Source: Siderastrea radians | Taxonomy: Eukaryota > Cnidaria > Anthozoa > Scleractinia > Rhizangiidae | Assembly: GCA_964017195.1 (NCBI GenBank) | Contig: OZ024896.1 | Coordinates: 32,788,307-32,852,306 of the forward strand | Direction of reading: 5' to 3' | DNA length: 64,000 bases | Part shown: positions 22,048 to 31,613 of the stretch, piece after piece | Position numbering within the stretch: the stretch's first letter is position 1 | Layout: the number at the start of each line of letters is the position of its first letter | The notes under the pieces: model-generated | The model's database searches: none | Told to the model about the DNA's origin: nothing | What the model saw: only the letters and a program-made list of their open reading frames with translations | Program-made: the position numbers and the translations under genes

Positions 22048-22523
22048 ACGTGCATTATCTAAATTGCATATTTCTCGTAATGTGACGGATACGCCGAGAA
22101 AAGCTATTAATTACAACTGTGCTGCACAAAAGAATAATCCTTTCAATTAGCTCGCTAGTATTTTAAAAATATCGTTAAGCTTTTTGTTGATTCTGGAAAT
22201 GCTTGTTCGCTAAAAAAGTGTTAAGGTGACATGTTTTTAAGGCATTGATCATATGCCGGTATGAATGTTTAGTTTGCGCTTCATTGTTTTCCAGATTCTT
22301 TATTACACTGTTTGCCAAGGAGAAGCAGTTATGTAACCACTGTAAATTGCTCGGGCATTTTGTTTTTGACTTGATTGTATCGAAAACAAAAAAAAATCAC
22401 ACACAGGAAGTTTGAGAATGTAGCTCGTCGGGGCATTTTTTACCACTAACCGCCTATTTTTGCCCGTAATTTATCGAAAAGAAAAGATCAAACTGAGGAA
22501 CGTAAACAATGAAGCTAGTATGC

Positions 22524-22530
22524 TATAAAA
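22524..22530 (+). promoter_or_regulatory. TATA box of element ORF1 (copy 1)
   Basis: TATAAAA lies 46 bp before the ORF1 ATG at 22576 and is conserved in copy 2 (28233-28239). Position and conservation support a pol II core promoter. Confidence 0.65.
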
Positions 22531-22575
22531 GAAGTCTGAAACGTTGCTTCGTTCTCATTTCACTCGATGACAGTG

Positions 22576-23277
22576 ATGGCCACAGCACCAGCAAGGCAAC
22601 TCAATAATAAGGTATGTACTAGATTTCATATTCCTTCTTCGTAGCTTTAAGACAAGTTAAGGAAGAAAAGTTGCTCTCGGTTCTTTTAGTGAACGAATTT
22701 ACAAAGTTCAGCTTAAAACGTAGCAATTAACAGGAACGAAATGCTATATTGCTTAGGCTTTTCTAACCAGTTAATCTAATAGGCATTGTAGTCTAAATAT
22801 TTCCTACAGATTATTCGTCAATTTTAGTGATTCTGTGCTGACTAGTTTACTGTTTCCTTGTAATTATTTTAGGGAATCAGGAGTGCTGTGCTTAGCAAGG
22901 TCTTGCCAGCTGTCCAGGGAACTTGTTCTCTTTTGGCAGCTAAATTATCTTACAGCAAACATGAGGGAATGTCTTGTGACGATCTGTGGCTAAACATATG
23001 CCAGAAACGTGATGAATGTGACGAAAAGATAAAGAAAATGACAGGAGTAGCATTTTTCTTCTCCGCTGTCGCCGCTCTAAAGAAGCGAAGTGAAGAAAAG
23101 GGAGAGAAGGTAAACACCCAAGAACAAGAGGACGACCAGAACGATGAATTACCAGAAAAGTACTGGCCAGCAATAACTTACTGGATTGCAGTCCAATCCT
23201 CCAACGGAATGCGCGTTTCAACGGTACCCTTGCACTCGGCCCTATTACAAACAGGCATGAGTGTAGCCCATGTATGA
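22576..23277 (+). CDS. Element ORF1: 146-aa protein of unknown function, two exons
   Basis: Exon 1 is 22576-22611 (12 codons, MATAPARQLNNK, donor GTATGT). Exon 2 is 22873-23277 (acceptor TATTTTAG, phase 0), starting GIRSAVLSKVLPAVQG. The protein is small, with several cysteines in the first half (LWLNICQKRDECDEKI), a charged Glu/Lys/Gln-rich linker and a C-terminal block (KYWPAITYWIAVQSSNG). No domain is recognised. The same gene in copy 2 has a stop at codon 36, while this copy is open throughout. It sits behind a TATA box and upstream of where copy 2 has the helicase, so an early or accessory role in element replication is possible, but that is only inference. Confidence 0.65.
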
Positions 23278-23600
23278 CGAGAGTGATTGGTCAGACAAAT
23301 GTCATCAATTGAATCCGTTTTCTGTGAAATGAAACATTGAACTCAGTGTTTTTGCCTTTCGTAACATTGAAATCGTGTTTTTCAAGTCGAGAGTGATGCT
23401 AATAAATAATAAATAAGCGAACTACATGTAAGGAAAGGAAAGGAAAACGTCAACCTTGATTAAAAGAAAGTCACTTTTTGAATGCAACTTTGCTTACTTT
23501 ACTTCGACTATCTCTTACACGATAAAGGGTGCGTCGGCTCGGTCCCATATTTTATTAGACGAGTTTTGGCAGATTAGTTTGTTTCTAAACATTATGTCAA
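23278..23600. other. Deletion scar region between ORF1 and recombinase in copy 1
   Basis: In copy 2 the corresponding interval is ~2.6 kb and holds the helicase. Here only about 320 bp of AT-rich sequence without a gene lies between the two stop codons. Confidence 0.55.
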
Positions 23601-23601
23601 G

Positions 23602-25317
23602 CTATAGCTGCATTTTCATTCCAGCCCTTTTCTTGAGAGAGTCCGCCGTTCTTCCGTCTTGAAATTTGAGATCGGGATCCCTCAGAATTGCCGTCCACTG
23701 CCCAAACCCGTGCCGATCGATTCCCTTCTTGAGAAAATCGTCCTCGTCTGCCGTGAATTTCAACACCCGACGATAATTTCTTTGAACTCGCAATTGGATT
23801 GTGGGCGGGGAATCCTTTTCTTTAGGGGGCGCGCTCTTTGTTTCTGCTGTTTTGACTGGAGCTGCAAGACTTGAAGTTGAGCCGTTAAACCTCGTTTGCA
23901 CTTCCCTATCCACCTCCGAGCCTTTCGTGCCTTGTAGCTTTTGTAGACACTCGTGAGCTTTGACAGCAACTTCGCGCGATCTTTGCTTTTGATAGTGAAC
24001 TTTTGCAACGGCAGAACTGTGTTTTTGGTCTTCTGACAAAATTTGTTGCTCCTTGCTTGTGAGCAGATTGAGGCTTTGCGTCTCGACAATTTGACGATAG
24101 CGCGTCGGATGAATGAACTTTCCGATTGCATCAAACACCAGTTTACTCATGACGTCGCCCAATTTGCTGTGCTGTCCTCCATTTCTCGTGACCAGAACGA
24201 ACTCGCACTGGGGTTTTAGCAATGGCCTTACGAAATTTATGTAGCTATCGAGCACCTGCATGCTTGCATCGGTCAGAATTAAGGAGTCAAATCCATATTT
24301 CCTAGCAGTCTTGAACTTTTTCTGGTCGATGAATCCCCCGTTCTCCTTAGCTGCTCTGACCATGTCCACTGTCAAATACTGATAAGTCATAGGCCGAGAT
24401 CTCTTCACCTTGATGAACAAATACACTGCGACAAATTTCGTGGCAAATGTTAAGTCCGAAGGATTAACTTGACCTGGAATAGTTTTGCACGTCTTCACAG
24501 TGTTCTCGTAACGAGGCAAATGAAATGTCACCACTTCTAACAGTTCTTCCATGGTTGCCCAGTGCCCCCTAGCATCCAAAGTTTCAATGTCTAGATCTTG
24601 TGTCCACTGCAGTCTCATCCTTGCCACCGTCTTGCGCGCTCGTTTAAGGTACAACTCCGTTGAGGACAAATTTCGAAGAACTGCGTCTGATGCGCCGTTT
24701 ATTTTTCTGAAGTCGATTAATTCGGAGATCGCGTCAATGTAGCCCAATCGGCCACCGTGTCCGAGTTTGCATTCATCTTGCAAGTAGTCGATAAACTTGA
24801 ACAACAGACTATGAGAACACAGGCTAAAGTCCAGCACTTCAAAACTCAATTCCTCTTCATCTTCGCAGCAAAATTTGAGAAATTTAAAGCATCTCTTGGC
24901 TATCTGCTGAGCTGCACGATCTTTCTTGCAACCCCCACCACTTCCAGTCAACCATTTCGTGAATAACTCGCCAATTTGGCTGGAAACTGAAAACGAAGGC
25001 ATTACCCTGGCAGTTTGTTTTGTGATTTCACCCGATGTATCATCATCGGCAAGTTCTTTGGTACTTGAAATGTCGGGTTTTTCGTCAAAGAAAAAGAACC
25101 AACTGTGCTTAGTGTTCACATGTTTCCTGCAGCCACGTTGACTTTTAAATCCATCGTGATCACACGTTTGTATTGGACAGTGATACAAGCTATCTGTTTC
25201 TTCTTTTTCCAAGTGAAGCCGTTTTGGTTTTGGTGATGAGCCATCGATTTTCGACCAGTCAACCTTACCCTTTTTGTTCATGTCGGACATCTGAGTGATC
25301 CACACAATTTGTTCCAC
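23602..25317 (-). CDS. Zinc finger - tyrosine recombinase - Myb protein of the element
   Basis: A 571-aa single-exon open frame. Residues 47-71 form a C2H2 finger (C47, C52, H66, H71). Residues about 105-450 fit a tyrosine recombinase: a helical core-binding part, then KRSRPMT (R306/R308 as first arginine), a candidate lysine at K340, HPTR at 403-406, H433 in QKHSS and Y442 in VHYQK. The gaps (27 residues from R406 to H433, 9 more to Y442) are the canonical ones. Residues about 516-565 are a Myb/SANT domain of the telobox type (FTADEDDFLKKGIDRHG, GRTADSLKKR). It would cut and rejoin DNA at the element ends; the finger and Myb could set target or end binding. It converges on ORF1. M11 is an alternative start. 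The closest known class is Crypton recombinases, but the full architecture is not familiar to me. Confidence 0.8.
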   Translation of the reverse strand: MEQIVWITQMSDMNKKGKVDWSKIDGSSPKPKRLHLEKEETDSLYHCPIQTCDHDGFKSQRGCRKHVNTKHSWFFFFDEKPDISSTKELADDDTSGEITKQTARVMPSFSVSSQIGELFTKWLTGSGGGCKKDRAAQQIAKRCFKFLKFCCEDEEELSFEVLDFSLCSHSLLFKFIDYLQDECKLGHGGRLGYIDAISELIDFRKINGASDAVLRNLSSTELYLKRARKTVARMRLQWTQDLDIETLDARGHWATMEELLEVVTFHLPRYENTVKTCKTIPGQVNPSDLTFATKFVAVYLFIKVKRSRPMTYQYLTVDMVRAAKENGGFIDQKKFKTARKYGFDSLILTDASMQVLDSYINFVRPLLKPQCEFVLVTRNGGQHSKLGDVMSKLVFDAIGKFIHPTRYRQIVETQSLNLLTSKEQQILSEDQKHSSAVAKVHYQKQRSREVAVKAHECLQKLQGTKGSEVDREVQTRFNGSTSSLAAPVKTAETKSAPPKEKDSPPTIQLRVQRNYRRVLKFTADEDDFLKKGIDRHGFGQWTAILRDPDLKFQDGRTADSLKKRAGMKMQL

Positions 25318-25372
25318 TTACATAAATAGTGAACAAAACACAAAGGCGACAAAAAACAATGGCTGTATTGTG

Positions 25373-25440
25373 CAAGTTTAAACTTGCCCCAACCTGCCCC
25401 AACTTGCCCCTGCTTGCTCAGGCATGTGTCTGCTTGCCAC
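25373..25440. repeat. Short TTGCCCC(A/T) tandem repeat
   Basis: Repeated ACTTGCCCCA/ACCTGCCCCA words upstream of the recombinase start. In copy 2 (about 33388-33482) the tract has more units, so it varies in length between copies. Confidence 0.75.
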
Positions 25441-25684
25441 TGTTCATTATTCTTAAGTAAAAGCTTACAAATTCGAGGTGATATATGGCGTTGGTGCGAT
25501 TATATTCAACCTTGCCCGGGCAAGTCTATAAGGGCCTCGAAAAGTCTTTAAAAATCTGCTATTGACACTGCTTCGTGTTGTTTGAAACTTAAAACACTAC
25601 ACCAAATGTTTTTGCCAATTAAAAAGCGATAAAATCATAGGTGGCAAGAAAAGAAGAATGTTTCCGTTGAACAAGATGTACAAA
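25441..25684. other. Non-coding spacer
   Basis: Conserved between the two element copies (compare 33483-33720) but without an ORF. Confidence 0.4.
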
Positions 25685-26240
25685 GGAACCGTCATTTCTA
25701 AATAGGAACCATTTTACATAAATAGGAACTAATGGTTAGGAACAAACTGTTCCACGTGCCAATAAAAAGGAACAGTTCGTTCAAAACGGAACCTGTTAAT
25801 GGGAACAATTGTTCCTCAAGTGAATAAAAAGGAACCAATTTTTCAAAACAGGAACAATGTTAGAAAGGAACAAACGTTCCTTTACAAAAAAAGGAACGTA
25901 ATTAATTGGGAACCAAAGTTCCTCGTGTCAGCATAAAGGAACAGCCACTCTAAAACGGAACGCATTAATGGGAACAATTGTTCCTCAAGCGATTAAAATG
26001 GACCAAAATGATAAAAGAGGAACAATACCATTGGGAACACCTGTTCCTAGGCCACTCATTTAGGAACAAAAAGTTCCTTTCAATGTTAAAAATTCGGAAC
26101 AAAAGGTTCTTTTTAGCTCTAAATGAACACTTTGTTCCTATTTTTAACAGCAATTTGTTCCTTTTGATGCTAAAAGGACCACTCCAAAGAGGAACGATCA
26201 TCTCTTAATCGGAACGTTCCCAAAGCAAAAATGGGAACAG
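25685..26240. repeat. Subterminal GGAAC/GTTCC array (copy 1)
   Basis: About 30 occurrences of GGAAC or its complement GTTCC in ~550 bp, often paired as short palindromes such as GGGAACAATTGTTCC and GGAACAAACGTTCC. The same array, with the same order of units, lies at 33726-34290 in copy 2, and a smaller cluster is near the left end (20592-20645, 26584-26635). This looks like a multi-site protein-binding region. Confidence 0.85.
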
Positions 26241-26387
26241 TGCTAAAAAATAAAAGTAAGTTAAAAAACCACGTAAAGGATGCATAAAATATGCCAAAGC
26301 ATCTTATGACTCTCTATACTGAACAGATACAACAGCCAAAATTTGATTGATAAAATCATGCTAGAACATGTTCAAATTTGAAAGTAA

Positions 26388-26425
26388 AAATTTTGGGAAA
26401 CGTATAAGATCGTTTCCCAAAATTT
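26388..26425. promoter_or_regulatory. Recombinase core-like junction between element copies
   Basis: A 15-bp arm AAATTTTGGGAAACG (26388-26402), an 8-bp spacer TATAAGAT (26403-26410), then the exact inverted arm CGTTTCCCAAAATTT (26411-26425). Inverted binding arms around a 6-8 bp asymmetric spacer are how tyrosine recombinase sites such as lox and dif are built. The last five spacer bases, AAGAT, also precede the left end of copy 1 at 20421-20425. I infer that this is the element's own attachment or circle-junction site. Confidence 0.65.
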
Positions 26426-27121
26426 CAGTTCCTGATTTTAAGAACCCTAAAATAGTTCTAACTACCGCGCAAATCTCTCCATAACTACGTTTCCATGTAG
26501 CTTTATGTAGGGCACTGCTAAAACTTACGTTTTACCTGTTTTTGCCAAAAATACGCCTCAAATGGGATGGTTTATGCTCCAAAGCGTTCCTTTTAAGAGG
26601 AACAACTATAAAAAGGCACACTTGTTCCTGTAACAGTGTTGAGAGATGATGGCCTTAAATTTATATCAGCAAAACAAGGGTCTTCCCAGAGCTGTCTTAT
26701 TCCATGATACAAAAGTGAGTCAGTTTTTCTCCGGCATATCCGTAATCTCCGTTGATTGTATATAATCTTGCAAATCAGAACAAACTAAATAGGACATAGA
26801 TCACAGACACAAATGGCGAAACACTTACGCTCAATGAAAAGAGCAAAAAGGAATATCAACTTAAACAAGCTCTAACTACTATTCCCCGCTATCTCCGTTT
26901 TATCCGCCACACTAAAGAAATAATTAAACTTAAACTCGGATCTCAGTAGTCAAAATATCTCAAGTAAAACGGGGATAACGGATACAACGGGGACAGAACT
27001 TACAGTTCATCAGATCAGCTTCAAGGAATATAAAATAGTATAAAGTACAACGGAGACAACGGAGACGGCGGGGACACAACTTACAGTATATGTATAGGAA
27101 TATATTAACAATACTACTACT

Positions 27122-27530
27122 AGAATTATGTGAAGATCATCGCAGTGAAGGTGTTTCAACCTAAGCGGTTGAATAGAAGAAACCTGAAAGAATTCAGGCT
27201 TGACCGGGAATCGAACCCATGACCTCTGCGATACCGGTGCAGCGCTCTAACCAACTGAGCTATCGAGCTAACTGGGAGCTGGTTAATTGAGAGTTCGTAT
27301 TTATCCCGTAGATGGTGAATAAATGAACATTAATATATGAAATCATAATTTGAACTGCGGATAAAGATAGAATTATGTGAAGATCATCGCAGTGAAGGTG
27401 TTTCAACCTAAGCGGTTGAAAAGAAGAAACCTGAAAAAATTCAGGCTTGACCGGGAATCGAACCCATGACCTCTGCGATACCGGTGCAGCGCTCTAACCA
27501 ACTGAGCTAACCAAGCTCAGTTGGTTAGAG
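27122..27530 (-). repeat. Two tandem tRNA-derived SINE units inside the palindrome of copy 2
   Basis: Units start at about 27122 and 27369 (period ~247 bp). On the minus strand each has an A-box-like GCTCAGTTGGTTAGAGC and a B-box GGGTTCGATTCCCGG, with an anticodon-loop region that would read GGT (Thr-like). A short inverted scrap of the tRNA part (GCTCAGTTGGTTAGAGC at about 27518) follows on the plus strand. The acceptor stem is not intact and a SINE body follows, so these are not functional tRNA genes. They replace the centre of the palindrome seen in copy 1. Confidence 0.75.
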
Positions 27531-28232
27531 CTTAGAGCGTTATCCCCGATTTACTTGAGATCTTTTGACTACTGAGATCTGAGTGAAAATGCAATTATTT
27601 CTTTAGTGAAACGGATAAAACGGAAACAACGGGGAACAGCACTGAGAGATATTTTGATCACTGTGAACTCACTGTAAATACGCATTCATTGATTCATTCA
27701 TTGATTCATTGATTCATTCATTGATTCATTCATTCATTCACTCATTCAAGTTAACGTGCGTTATCTAAATTGCATATTTCTCATAGTGTAACGGATACAG
27801 CGAGAAAAGCTATTAATTACAACTGTGCTGCACAAAAGAATAATCCTTTCAATTAGCTCGCTAGTATTTCAAAAATATCGTTAAGCTTTTTGTTAAGACT
27901 GGAAATGCTTGTTCGCTAAAAGAAGTATTAAGTGACATGTTTTTAAGGCATTGATCATATGCCGTTATGAATGTTTAGTTTGCGCTTCATTGTCTTCCAG
28001 ATTCTTTATTACACTTTTTGCCAAGGAGAAGCAGTTATGTAACCACTGTAAATTGCTCGGGCATTTTGTTTATGACTTGATTGTATCGAAAACAAAAAAT
28101 CACACACATACACAGGAAGTTTGAGAATGTAGCTTGTCGGGGCATTTTTTACCACTAACTGCCTATTTTTGCCCGGAATTTATCGAAAAGAAAAGATCAA
28201 AATGAGAAACTTAAACAATGAAGCTAGCATGC

Positions 28233-28239
28233 TATAAAA
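28233..28239 (+). promoter_or_regulatory. TATA box of element ORF1 (copy 2)
   Basis: TATAAAA at the same place as in copy 1, 46 bp before the ATG at 28285. Confidence 0.6.
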
Positions 28240-28284
28240 GAAGTCTGAAACGTTGCTTTGTTCTCATGTCACTCGATGACAGTG

Positions 28285-28995
28285 ATGGCCACAGCACCAG
28301 CAAGGCAACTCAATAATAAGGTATGTAATAGATTTCATATTCCTTCTTCGTAGGTTTAAAACAAGTTACGGAAGAAAAGTTGCTCTCAGTTCTTTTAGTG
28401 AACGAATTTACAAAGTTCAGCTTAAAACGTAGCAATTAACAGGAACGAAATGCTGTATTGCTTAGGCTTTTCTAACCAGTTAATCTAATAGGCATTGTAG
28501 TCTAAATATTTCCTACAGATTATTTGTCAATTTTAGTGATTTTGTGCTGACTAGTTTACTGTTTCCTTGTAATTATTTTAGGGAATAAGGAGTGCCGTGC
28601 TTAGCAAGGTCTTGCCAGCTGTCCAGGGACATTGTTCTCTTTTGGCAGCTTAATTATCTTACAGCAAACATGAGGGAATGTCTTGTTACGATCTGTGGCT
28701 AAACATATGCCAGAAACGTGATGAATGTGACGAAAAGATAAAGAAAATGAAAGGAGTAGCATTTTTCCTCTCTGTCGCCGCCCTAGAGAAGCGAAGTAAA
28801 GAAAAGGTAGAAAAGGCAAACAGCCAAGAACAAGAGGACGACCAGAACGATGAATTACCAGAAAAGTACTGGCCAGCAATAAATTACTGGATTGCAGTCC
28901 AATCCTCCAACGGAATGCGCATTGCAACGGTACCCTTGCACTCGGCCCTATTACAAACAGGCATGGGAATTACAGCTAAAACCCTGCCAGTCTGA
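28285..28995 (+). pseudogene. Element ORF1, copy 2, nonsense mutation
   Basis: Exon 1 is 28285-28320 and exon 2 starts at 28582, with the same splice sites as copy 1. An in-frame TAA at 28651 replaces the Lys codon AAA of copy 1. Downstream the frame stays open to 28995 but ends differently (GITAKTLPV). The C-terminal block KYWPAINYWIAVQSSNG is conserved between the copies. Confidence 0.75.
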
Positions 28996-29076
28996 AAACG
29001 AGGAGGTGAAGAGGAATCTTGTGCACCATTATGTACTACGCTAAAAGATCACAATAACCACTTTATTCAGACGAAA

Positions 29077-31116
29077 GTGGACAAGACGTTTTCCCACAGT
29101 CTTCAATTGCTACAAGACCAATTGATAGAGGAGCCATTGGAGTCACGTGCAATTCACGCAAGTGAACGTGTTGCAAGGTTACAAGTTGTTGGTACCTCGT
29201 TTACTGCAAAGCTGCGAGACAAGTTAATAACATGTCTTGTCCGTTCCGGCCTCCAATTTGATGTGTTTGGCATCGAAGCATGCGATTTGCCTTCAGAGGT
29301 CCCAAAAGTCACAAAGCCTCTGGCATCGCCGATTGTTGTAGCGATTAATGACATCGAACGAGCAATGGTGAAATTGGGTTACGCTTTGTACAGTGGAGAA
29401 GTTTTCAAAAAGGTGAAGTCTTCTAAATACACATACCACCACTGTTGTTCTCTGAAGAAATTTCTTTCTCTGCTGACAAGCAACGATCAGTTTCAAGACA
29501 CCATCATCAAAAATCTGAACAAGCTCGTAGAAATCCTTGGAGATAAAGACTGCGAGTTCATGAAGCAGCTGCGTATCAACTACGACTTGATCGAAGTGAT
29601 GGAGGTTGGTGCTTCTCAATAAGCCAGAGAAAGTTCGTTTTCCATCCCATCAAAGCAACGGACATCGGCAAAGAATCTCCCAGGGCCTACATCGACTACC
29701 AACACACTAAGACGCCAGTTCCTGGATACTTCAAAGAAATACTACAGTATAGCCTCACCAGCTAGAAATGACACACTTTTGCGAATATTACATTCGACTC
29801 CTCAACTGCCGCATTAAACTGCACAAAGAAAGGTCATGTGCCTCATAGGTGAGCCTAATAGTGGAAAGACGAGCCTTTTCACCCCCATCTCTCGCTTGAT
29901 CCCAGCAAGATACACCGCCATGATCAGCAAGCAAAAGGCTTTCAACAAGAGCCTGGTCGATGAAAACACTCAAATAATTTTTCTGGACGAGGCGCAGTAT
30001 ACCAAGCTGATGGATCCAGACAACTGGAAGATATTGACACAAGGAGGGCTCACGGCACACGACCGCAAATATAAGACTTCAAGCCTGGCAGTCATAAGGT
30101 GTCCAATGTTTATCACCAGTCAGACGGACATGGATTTCGGTGGGGAGCACAACACTGCCATGGACGCCCGCTTAAGAAAGTTCTTCATTAGAAGTCTGAC
30201 CTCGCCGCGTGTAGAGGGAGTACGAGCTAATGCAATGGACTGCATTATTTGGGCATGTGGCCTTGCACGTACTCCGGAAGATGAGCTACCCCCTCCCATG
30301 CCAGGGACCAGTTTACAGCCAGAAGAGATCGATGAAGAAGAAAAGTACAGAATTAGAACCATTCAACTAGATGAAAGCGAAAGCGAGCACGAAGGCAGTG
30401 AGCAAGAGGAACCGAACACGGACACAGAAGACAGTGCTGAGGAGGGAGAGATCGAAGACACTAATTCTACCTGTTTGGAGAAGAGTCTAGAGAAAATTGC
30501 AAGTCTGCGAGAACAACAGCCATGTCACAGTCTCAAGCAGAGGCAACTTGTTCTACTCGCCACTGAAGTAAAACGCACCGTGGATGAAAGGGACAGCCGG
30601 GAGGAGTGTGCACGATTACGTGTCCTTGAAGAAACTAAGGAACGCTGGATCTCACTGAGGATGATAAGGGAAGAAAACGCCCACTTGCTAGAGTCTGTGA
30701 ACGGCCCTTATCATCCCAACATAGAACGTTCCAGAGAAGAATACGTCGCGAAGAAGAGACAAGAAGACAACCGGATTCTCGAAAAGAAGGCGCGCGAGTA
30801 CCTTAACGATCAGTGGGTCATGGAGAAGGAAAAGGAACTTTGAGAACCTCAGAAGAAAGAGGATGCAGCGAAAGACGAGCAAATGAAGTGTGTACTCCAT
30901 TACATGATGGAAGTGACTGTCGAAGTCCTCAAGTTGAAATTTCGGAAGGAAGAAGTTTCCGGGCTTGCGAAACTGGTACTGTTGGAGCGGAGGAAAAAGG
31001 CTGTGGAAATGAATTGGGTATCTCCTTCTCAAGCGCAACGCATTAACAGTATCTGGTGCCCCCCTCCCTATCCTTGTAAAGAAATAGAAGGCGAGGAGGA
31101 CAGAACCTCGTCATAA
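29077..31116 (+). pseudogene. E1-like superfamily 3 helicase of the element, frameshifted
   Basis: Open segments are 29077-29622 (181 aa, no known domain), a broken stretch 29623-29835, then 29836-30843 (335 aa). The latter has Walker A (GEPNSGKTS at 29848-29874), Walker B (IIFLDEA at 29974-29994), a loop HDRKYK, sensor-like CPMFITSQ (near 30098-30121) and an arginine-containing ARLRKFF. This order follows SF3 helicases, closest by pattern to papillomavirus E1 replicative helicases. An acidic Glu-rich region and a long charged helix follow. The frame continues after an in-frame TGA at 30841 to 31116. At least two frame changes and that stop break the gene, unless an unseen intron explains some of them. 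No HUH nickase or polymerase domain is evident. In an intact element it would unwind DNA for replication. Confidence 0.7.
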
Positions 31117-31610
31117 CACCCTCGAGGGCACCCAAAGCGCAAAGTCGCTCATCCTCTCAGAAACGGAAGTCTCAGAAACGACGAAGCGAGCAAACAAGTA
31201 TCGCAGTGCCCAAGAGAGGAAGAAGAACTCACTTTTTTACTCCGAGTCAAGAGTAAAAATCAAATTTTCATGTTGTCAGGAAACATTGAAAAAGGTTAGC
31301 ATTTGTGTTACAAATTGATGTTTAACGAGTTAATCTACGTTACTTAGTGGCTTTCCTAAAATTCATTTTTCCACTTGTAACAAACTGTTGAGAAAAGTGA
31401 ACATTGAACATTAAAGCGTGAACATTGAAGAGTCAACATAGAACAGAGAACATTAAACAGTAAATATTGAACATTGATTGCGTCTCTAAACTCTGTGCCA
31501 AGATGTTGAGTTTTGTCCATAATAAAGATTTCCTGTTGAGTTATGCTGTCCGTGGGTTAACTCGCCATCTCGAGATTCCAACAAACAGCATGTAAACTAA
31601 AGCAATTCCT
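31117..31610. other. Non-coding between helicase and recombinase of copy 2
   Basis: Contains several ACATTGAACATT-like words (31390-31475), a small degenerate repeat. No gene. Confidence 0.45.
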
Positions 31611-31613
31611 GTT

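Larger units (their letters stand above)
20426..26402. mobile_element. Recombinase-helicase-type element, copy 1 (helicase deleted)
   Basis: The left end CGTTTCCCAAAATTT is the exact inverse of the right end AAATTTTGGGAAACG. Inside, left to right: a short GTTCC/GGAAC cluster, the ~0.95-kb palindrome, a (CATT)n tract, a TATA promoter with two-exon ORF1 (+), the zinc-finger/tyrosine recombinase/Myb gene (-), a TTGCCCC repeat and a ~550-bp GGAAC array. Copy 2 follows head-to-tail after 8 bp. Relative to copy 2 it lacks the helicase segment. The combination of tyrosine recombinase and SF3 helicase is not one I can assign to a named eukaryotic transposon; Cryptons and polinton-like viruses are the nearest comparisons. 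Confidence 0.8.

Noticed and set aside
27200..27265. Threonine tRNA gene
   Set aside because: A and B boxes are present, but the unit is repeated with a SINE body, the anticodon stem has a mismatch and the acceptor stem is not closed.
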